Program-made: the position numbers and the translations under genes | Assembly (NCBI GenBank): GCA_015520395.1 | Contig: WAQG01000081.1 | Coordinates: 1-16,934 of the forward strand | DNA: 16,934 bases | Direction: 5' to 3' | Source: Candidatus Geoarchaeota archaeon | GTDB lineage: Archaea; Thermoproteota; Thermoprotei; Gearchaeales; WAQG01 | The notes under the pieces: generated by a model | What the model saw: the letters and a program-made list of their open reading frames with translations, nothing else | Database searches by the model: none | Told to the model about the DNA's origin: nothing | Shown here: positions 13,633 to 16,934 of the stretch, one piece after another | Layout of the letters: each line of letters starts with the position of its first letter | How positions within the stretch are numbered: the stretch's first letter is position 1

Positions 13633-13644
13633 AAAGATAATAAG
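13633..13644. promoter_or_regulatory. TATA box probably shared by nadE and the nitrilase-like gene
   Basis: AAAGATAATAAG (minus strand CTTATTATCTTT) sits mid-gap, centred 29 nt from the nadE ATG at 13610 and 26-30 nt from the GTG codons at 13665/13668. No second AT-rich box exists in the roughly 55-bp gap, so one element may drive both directions. Confidence 0.42.
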
Positions 13645-13664
13645 CTATGCTTCCGAGGTTATAG

Positions 13665-14504
13665 GTGGTGGTCTCCTTGCATAAGTTTAGAGTGGCGCTG
13701 GCCCAAATATCGAGCCGGGTTGCCGACAAGAAGGCGAACCTTGAGAAAATTCTTGAGTACATGGAGATTGCCGCTGGCGAGAAGGCCGACCTCGTAGTCT
13801 TCCCAGAACTGGCCTTAACCGGATATACCGCCAAGGATCTTTTCTACGAGCTGGCGGAGGCTGTTCCAGGCCCCTCAACCCTCCTCATCTCGGAGCAGGC
13901 GAGAAGGCTGGGTATAGACGTGCTGGTAGGTCTGGCTGAGGAAAGCCCTGGCAACCCAGGCATACTATACAATAGTGCGGCCTTCATTCATAGGGATGGC
14001 CGAATAGACGTGTACAGGAAAATGTATCTGCCCACATACTACATGTTTGAGGAGGGCAGGTATTTCAGGGCGGGAGCACGCCCCCTCATAGTCGAGACGG
14101 AGTATGGCAGGCTTGGAATAACAATATGCTTTGACCTCTTCTTCCCCGAGCTGATAAGGTACCTAGCACTTAAGGGTGTTCACACAGTTGTGAATATCTC
14201 AGCGTCACCCGATGTGAGCCGAAGGTTCTTTGAGACGTTCACGGTGGCTAGGGCGCTTGAGAACACGGTTAATGTTGTCTACGTTAATACCGTTGGGAAC
14301 TATGAGGGGTTCGGGTTCTGGGGGGGCAGCCATATAGTTACGTCCCGCGGGCAGGTCTTGGTTAAGGCAAAATACTATGAGGAGGATCTAAGCTATGGCG
14401 TCCTGGATGTTGACGAGTGGCGCGCATCCAAGAGGGGGAGGCCTATACTTAAGCATTTCAGAAGCGACGTTGCAAGGCTTCTATCCGGTATCCTGGAGCC
14501 TTAG
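13665..14504 (+). CDS. Nitrilase-superfamily amidohydrolase, candidate glutaminase partner of NadE
   Basis: 279 aa carbon-nitrogen hydrolase with the full Glu-Lys-Cys triad: Glu48 in FPELALTGYTAKDL (46-59), Lys119 in YRKMYLPTYYMFEEGRYF (117-134), and Cys155 in GITICFDLFFPE (151-162). PELALTGYxxxDL and the K-x-YLPxYxxFxExRYF stretch are characteristic of the glutaminase domain of glutamine-dependent NAD synthetase; the CFDLFFPE elbow is more like stand-alone amidases (CEDIW in NadE). With nadE adjacent, divergent and lacking that domain, I infer it may supply ammonia from glutamine to NadE; a general omega-amidase or carbamoyl-type hydrolase is the alternative. Starts GTG 13665, GTG 13668 or TTG 13677 are possible. 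Its TAG stop overlaps the convergent DUF211 stop. Confidence 0.8.
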   Translation: MVVSLHKFRVALAQISSRVADKKANLEKILEYMEIAAGEKADLVVFPELALTGYTAKDLFYELAEAVPGPSTLLISEQARRLGIDVLVGLAEESPGNPGILYNSAAFIHRDGRIDVYRKMYLPTYYMFEEGRYFRAGARPLIVETEYGRLGITICFDLFFPELIRYLALKGVHTVVNISASPDVSRRFFETFTVARALENTVNVVYVNTVGNYEGFGFWGGSHIVTSRGQVLVKAKYYEEDLSYGVLDVDEWRASKRGRPILKHFRSDVARLLSGILEP

Positions 14505-14767
14505 CCAGCTATAACAACCTCGTCAACGCTGCGCAGCGAGGCGCCGTGGTGGGAGATTGTGTTATAGATCTTTTCATAGCTTATTCCGTTCCCCGTAACC
14601 TCCACTTTGAGGGTTGAGGTTCGCTCATCAACCTCCTGAACCGTCGCCTTCACCTCCTCCACACCACTTACACTTGCTATCGCCATTGAAAGCTCAATTA
14701 TATGTAGCTCGCGGGGTATCAGGATGTCAAGGACAAGCTTTTTTACCCTAGCCAACTCAGTTCCCAC
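14501..14767 (-). CDS. DUF211 family small archaeal protein
   Basis: 88 aa, close to the usual size of the DUF211/COG1888 family. The opening KKLVLDILIPRELHIIEL (9-26), the central GVEEVKATVQEVDERTSTLKV (34-54) and the closing GASLRSVDEVVIAG (75-88) follow the family pattern, a ferredoxin-like beta-alpha-beta fold resembling regulatory ACT/HMA-type domains. Function is not established to my knowledge. It starts at GTG 14767; a TTTATATC box centred 30 nt upstream agrees. The stop overlaps that of the convergent nitrilase-like gene by 3 nt. It precedes no clear operon partner. Confidence 0.78.
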   Translation of the reverse strand: MGTELARVKKLVLDILIPRELHIIELSMAIASVSGVEEVKATVQEVDERTSTLKVEVTGNGISYEKIYNTISHHGASLRSVDEVVIAG

Positions 14768-14793
14768 CCATCTAATACTTTGGGACTCGGTGG

Positions 14794-14801
14794 GATATAA
14801 A
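14794..14801 (-). promoter_or_regulatory. TATA box of the DUF211 gene
   Basis: Minus-strand TTTATATC, centred 30 nt before the GTG at 14767; it shows that the DUF211 gene is not simply read through from the gene upstream. Confidence 0.42.
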
Positions 14802-14802
14802 C

Positions 14803-15402
14803 CTACAATGCAGCATTAAGTGTTACACCGATAAGAGCTAATGCTACCCCAAGCAGCACTGATACCACTCCAATGAGCACCATTCTCCAGATGGGCCTGC
14901 TTCCTAAGAATAGGCCAACGAGAAACAGCAACACAAGTTCAATAGCTATGATTGTCAGAATTAGCTGGTCGCTCAGCATAGAGTTTGAGAAAGCTACTAT
15001 CATCAGCACTGGAATCGAGATGGGAAGGAGTATTCCTAGGAGCTCCATGATCACGGCGGTTACTATCGCGGCCATGGCGGCCCTTTCCAAGATGGTGTTG
15101 TTTAGATCCCTTAACAGCGCTCTCTCCAGCTCCTCCAACTCCCTTCCCTTCTCGACCGTCTCTACCAGCATTACTATTGAGATTCCCGCAAGCATCGTTG
15201 CGATGGCCACGTTGATCAGAAAGCCTATCAGCGTTCTGGGCTCCCTAACGCCAAAGACATAGCTGCTCACCATGAGGCTTATCACGGTTAGCGTCGTTTG
15301 GAACGCGTCGATGACAAAGTATCGCCTAGCTATCTTCCAGCCCCCAGAATACCGCATGTATATAGTCCAGCGTCTAAACGCGTCACGCGCGTTTCTCAAC
15401 AT
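14803..15402 (-). CDS. VIT1/CCC1-family (TIGR00267-like) membrane protein
   Basis: 199 aa with about five hydrophobic helices: roughly 27-50, 57-80, 107-132, 140-163 and 170-197. The segment ARRYFVIDAFQTTLTVISLM (25-44) resembles the first-helix motif of the vacuolar iron transporter family (RRxxFGxxDGxxTxxG), and ERALLRDLNNTILERAAMAA (86-106) occupies the place of the cytoplasmic helical hairpin that binds metal in plant VIT1. Archaeal members are thought to move Fe or Mn, but the metal-binding Glu-rich hairpin is short here, so transport is inferred. A positively charged N-terminus faces inside. It has its own TATA box and starts at ATG 15402. Confidence 0.6.
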   Translation of the reverse strand: MLRNARDAFRRWTIYMRYSGGWKIARRYFVIDAFQTTLTVISLMVSSYVFGVREPRTLIGFLINVAIATMLAGISIVMLVETVEKGRELEELERALLRDLNNTILERAAMAAIVTAVIMELLGILLPISIPVLMIVAFSNSMLSDQLILTIIAIELVLLFLVGLFLGSRPIWRMVLIGVVSVLLGVALALIGVTLNAAL

Positions 15403-15427
15403 CCATTACCTAGTAGGATCATAGTGG

Positions 15428-15436
15428 TATTTAAAG
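15428..15436 (-). promoter_or_regulatory. TATA box of the VIT-like gene
   Basis: Minus-strand CTTTAAATA, centred 30 nt before ATG 15402. The remaining AT-rich bases up to 15504 form a spacer containing a perfect 10-bp palindrome TTGATATCAA at 15462-15471. Confidence 0.45.
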
Positions 15437-15504
15437 AAGACTGTCCATACATTGCTTAAAGTTGATATCAATTATGGATTAAATAAACATTCATTTGGAC
15501 ATAT

Positions 15505-16170
15505 CTATTTAATCTTGAAAATATTTGCAAGTTCTTCGAGAAATGTTCCGATACTCGATAGGATTCCTCCATCCTGGTAAGACTTGACGATCCTTATCCA
15601 TCTTATCTTGATGATTATGTATGTGAGTATCACTGTTATGATGAGGAGTACTACCACCTGTATCCATAGGGGGAATGAGATGAAGGGGGCAACTATTATA
15701 TCACTGAAACCGACCGTTAGCCATGTTATTACTATCTTGCCCGCCAGCACTGATAGGAAGAATCTTGTAGTGCTGTATCCGGAGACGCCCAGAGGCATGT
15801 ACAGTATGTCGTCGGGCAGTGGCAGGGCGGCAAAGATGAATATGGCAAACAACATGCTTCTCCTGGAAAGCCTGAGGAAAACCTCTAGGTTTTCCTTAGC
15901 CTCCTCAGATAACACAGTACGTGCGGCCTTCCCAAGCATCAGTACTATGACCTTTCCTATAGCTGCCCCCAGGCCTCCAGCCAGTATAACCATTATCTGT
16001 TTTTCAAGGGGCAGCGTTGCGCTGTACAGTGCTATAAGTATTAAGTAGGGTATGGTCGAATATGGTATCGAGTTTCCCACCAGCGACACTATAAATATGC
16101 CTAAGATGCCGTAGCTCTCTATGAGCCAGGACATAGTCTGTTCTAGCCATGCCAGGTTAACCATATCCAT
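15505..16170 (-). CDS. DedA/VTT-domain (SNARE-associated) integral membrane protein
   Basis: 221 aa. Hydrophobic stretches about 14-28, 36-50, 57-80, 107-118, 136-156 and 164-187 fit the DedA/VTT fold with re-entrant hairpins. IFIFAALPLPDDILYMPLG (110-128) followed by GYSTTRFFLSVLAGK (130-144) corresponds to the family's conserved F-x-R-x-(I/L)PxxxxxxPxGxxxM...G motif. DedA-type proteins are implicated in lipid flipping/recycling and membrane homeostasis; the substrate here is unknown. The C-terminal 35 residues are cytoplasmic and basic to mixed. Starts at ATG 16170 or 16164 are both possible. It diverges from the topoisomerase gene, and its stop is followed by 102 bp of AT-rich spacer. Confidence 0.72.
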   Translation of the reverse strand: MDMVNLAWLEQTMSWLIESYGILGIFIVSLVGNSIPYSTIPYLILIALYSATLPLEKQIMVILAGGLGAAIGKVIVLMLGKAARTVLSEEAKENLEVFLRLSRRSMLFAIFIFAALPLPDDILYMPLGVSGYSTTRFFLSVLAGKIVITWLTVGFSDIIVAPFISFPLWIQVVVLLIITVILTYIIIKIRWIRIVKSYQDGGILSSIGTFLEELANIFKIK

Positions 16171-16177
16171 CTAAGAC

Positions 16178-16208
16178 CAACCATGATTTGGTTGTAAATG
16201 CTTAAATT
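16178..16208. promoter_or_regulatory. Divergent promoter region of the DedA-like and topoisomerase genes
   Basis: CTTAAATT (16201-16208) lies about 35 nt before the topoisomerase TTG at 16239. On the minus strand CATTTACA (16193-16200) is centred about 27 nt before the ATG at 16170. A small dyad CAACC-N7-GGTTG (16178-16194) lies between the DedA-like start and these boxes and could be a regulator site. All inferred from spacing. Confidence 0.32.
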
Positions 16209-16238
16209 CCTACCCGTGTCTTCTCTGATGGAGCAGTT

Positions 16239-16934
16239 TTGAGGAGACTAATAATAGCGGAGAAGCCCGACGTTGCTCGGCGCATAGCTAAGGCGCTTTT
16301 CGGGGCCAGCGTGAAGAGGTTTAAGGTTAGTGGTGTGACCGTTTACAGCTACGGGGAGGCGTTCGTAGTACCGGCCTCAGGCCATCTTTACGACTTGGAT
16401 TTTAGGGAGGATCTGAATAGAGGTTGGCGTTATCCAGTTCTCCCAGGGATAAACGATTATCGTTATGTTCCAATACCGAAGAAATCCCGTTTCATCCACG
16501 CGATAAGGAAGGTTGTGTCTAAGCTTAGTGATGGCTTCGAGGTTGTTGTGGCGACGGATCTCGATAGGCGAGGGAGCTACATAGCAATGCAGATACTTGA
16601 GATGCTTCTGGGCTTGGACATCCACTCGAAAATAGTTAGGCGAATGATGTTTAACGCGTTGACGGAGGAGGAGCTCAGAGAGTCTTATCGGAGCCTGGCA
16701 CCCATGGATGTAAGTAGGGCTTACGCGGGGTGGTGTCAAGACAGGCTGGATCTGTTGTGGGGAGCTAACCTAACAAGGGCTCTGACCTGGGCTTACCGTA
16801 GAGCTGGTGGCAGGAAGTTTAAGGTCTTGAGTGCAGGTAGGGTTCAAACTCCTGCCTTAAGGCTCGTTTATGAGCGTTGCAGGGAGATTGAGGAGTTCAA
16901 ACCTGAAACCTACTATACCGTTAAGGCTATATTC
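16239..16934 (+). CDS. topA: Type IA DNA topoisomerase, N-terminal part, cut by the window end
   Basis: The first 232 residues of a topoisomerase I/III-type enzyme that relaxes negative supercoils through a 5'-phosphotyrosine. The frame begins at TTG 16239, the only common start codon after the upstream in-frame stop. TOPRIM elements: LIIAEKPDVARRIAKAL (4-20) with Glu8, PASGHL (45-50), and VVVATDLDRRGSYIA (102-116). Later landmarks: WCQDRLDLLWGANLTRALT (165-183) and the strongly conserved SAGRVQTPALRLV (198-210). The active-site tyrosine lies beyond the window. Unusual: the acidic DxDxE triad, DLDREGE in E. coli, reads D107-L-D109-R-R-G-S, so the third acidic residue (Glu115 in E. coli) is Arg111. 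The reading frame and flanking conservation are intact, so this is a subfamily feature or loss of one metal ligand, not a frameshift. Confidence 0.88.
   Translation, partial: MRRLIIAEKPDVARRIAKALFGASVKRFKVSGVTVYSYGEAFVVPASGHLYDLDFREDLNRGWRYPVLPGINDYRYVPIPKKSRFIHAIRKVVSKLSDGFEVVVATDLDRRGSYIAMQILEMLLGLDIHSKIVRRMMFNALTEEELRESYRSLAPMDVSRAYAGWCQDRLDLLWGANLTRALTWAYRRAGGRKFKVLSAGRVQTPALRLVYERCREIEEFKPETYYTVKAIF

Noticed and set aside
13611..13634. Upstream TTG start for nadE
   Set aside because: The TTG overlaps the only TATA-like element in the divergent gap; ATG 13610 has a ribosome-binding-like GGTG and preserves the family N-terminus.
15462..15471. Perfect palindrome TTGATATCAA
   Set aside because: A 10-bp palindrome in a 102-bp AT-rich spacer is weak evidence of a regulator site; no second copy was noticed near other genes.
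1..16934. CRISPR array, toxin-antitoxin or defence island
   Set aside because: No spaced direct repeats, cas genes, nuclease-effector modules or HepT partner for the nucleotidyltransferase were seen.

Overview
This window is a compact stretch of archaeal chromosome, most likely from a thermophilic member of the TACK/Thermoproteota side of the archaea. The evidence is a short helicase-free XPF nuclease, a tetraether-lipid radical SAM synthase, aIF2B, an NAD synthetase, DUF371 and DUF211 proteins, and a serine tRNA with a 31-nt intron at the canonical 37/38 site. GTG and TTG starts are frequent, TATA boxes sit about 25-30 nt upstream of starts (leaderless mRNAs), Arg is mainly AGG/AGA and Ile often ATA. 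The species cannot be fixed from the sequence alone. I see no insertion sequence with a transposase, no CRISPR array and no rRNA.

Layout. Positions 1-163 hold only the edge of an unrecognised gene. Positions 164-1325 (minus) are a PTPS-fold protein followed, with overlap, by XPF. Diverging from it is a half-size GTP cyclohydrolase III-like protein (1379-1801), which abuts the convergent radical SAM tetraether synthase (1802-3517). Positions 3637-3987 (minus) encode a small two-helix, pilin-like membrane protein whose signal-peptide segment is separated from the rest by one in-frame TGA. A structured non-coding patch at 4021-4104 follows. Then comes a plus-strand operon (4159-6975): aminopropyltransferase (speE), an aIF2B-alpha-like protein and an uncharacterised nucleotidyltransferase.

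The middle is one-carbon, methyl-cycle and purine metabolism. glyA (minus) diverges from a purine-type phosphoribosyltransferase, whose 3' end overlaps a convergent SAH/MTA/deoxyadenosine deaminase. That deaminase diverges from a DUF371 gene, which is followed by intron-containing tRNA-Ser(CGA) and deoC. deoC overlaps the convergent HflX-like GTPase, which lies downstream of nadE. nadE diverges from a nitrilase-superfamily gene that resembles the glutaminase domain of glutamine-dependent NAD synthetases. The right end carries DUF211, a VIT/CCC1-like membrane protein, a DedA/VTT membrane protein and the first 232 codons of a type IA topoisomerase with an altered TOPRIM motif.

How the genes fit together. 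The aminopropyltransferase releases methylthioadenosine, and methyltransferases release S-adenosylhomocysteine; the deaminase is of the family that handles both, and the phosphoribosyltransferase can recapture purine bases. deoC disposes of deoxyribose phosphate. NadE and the divergent amidohydrolase may form a two-gene, glutamine-using NAD synthetase. Several divergent pairs appear to share one TATA element, and several convergent pairs overlap or abut at their stops.

Most noteworthy: the interrupted pilin-like gene, the topoisomerase lacking the usual TOPRIM glutamate, the half-size GTP cyclohydrolase III homologue beside a PTPS-fold protein that has lost ligands, and the split NAD synthetase arrangement.
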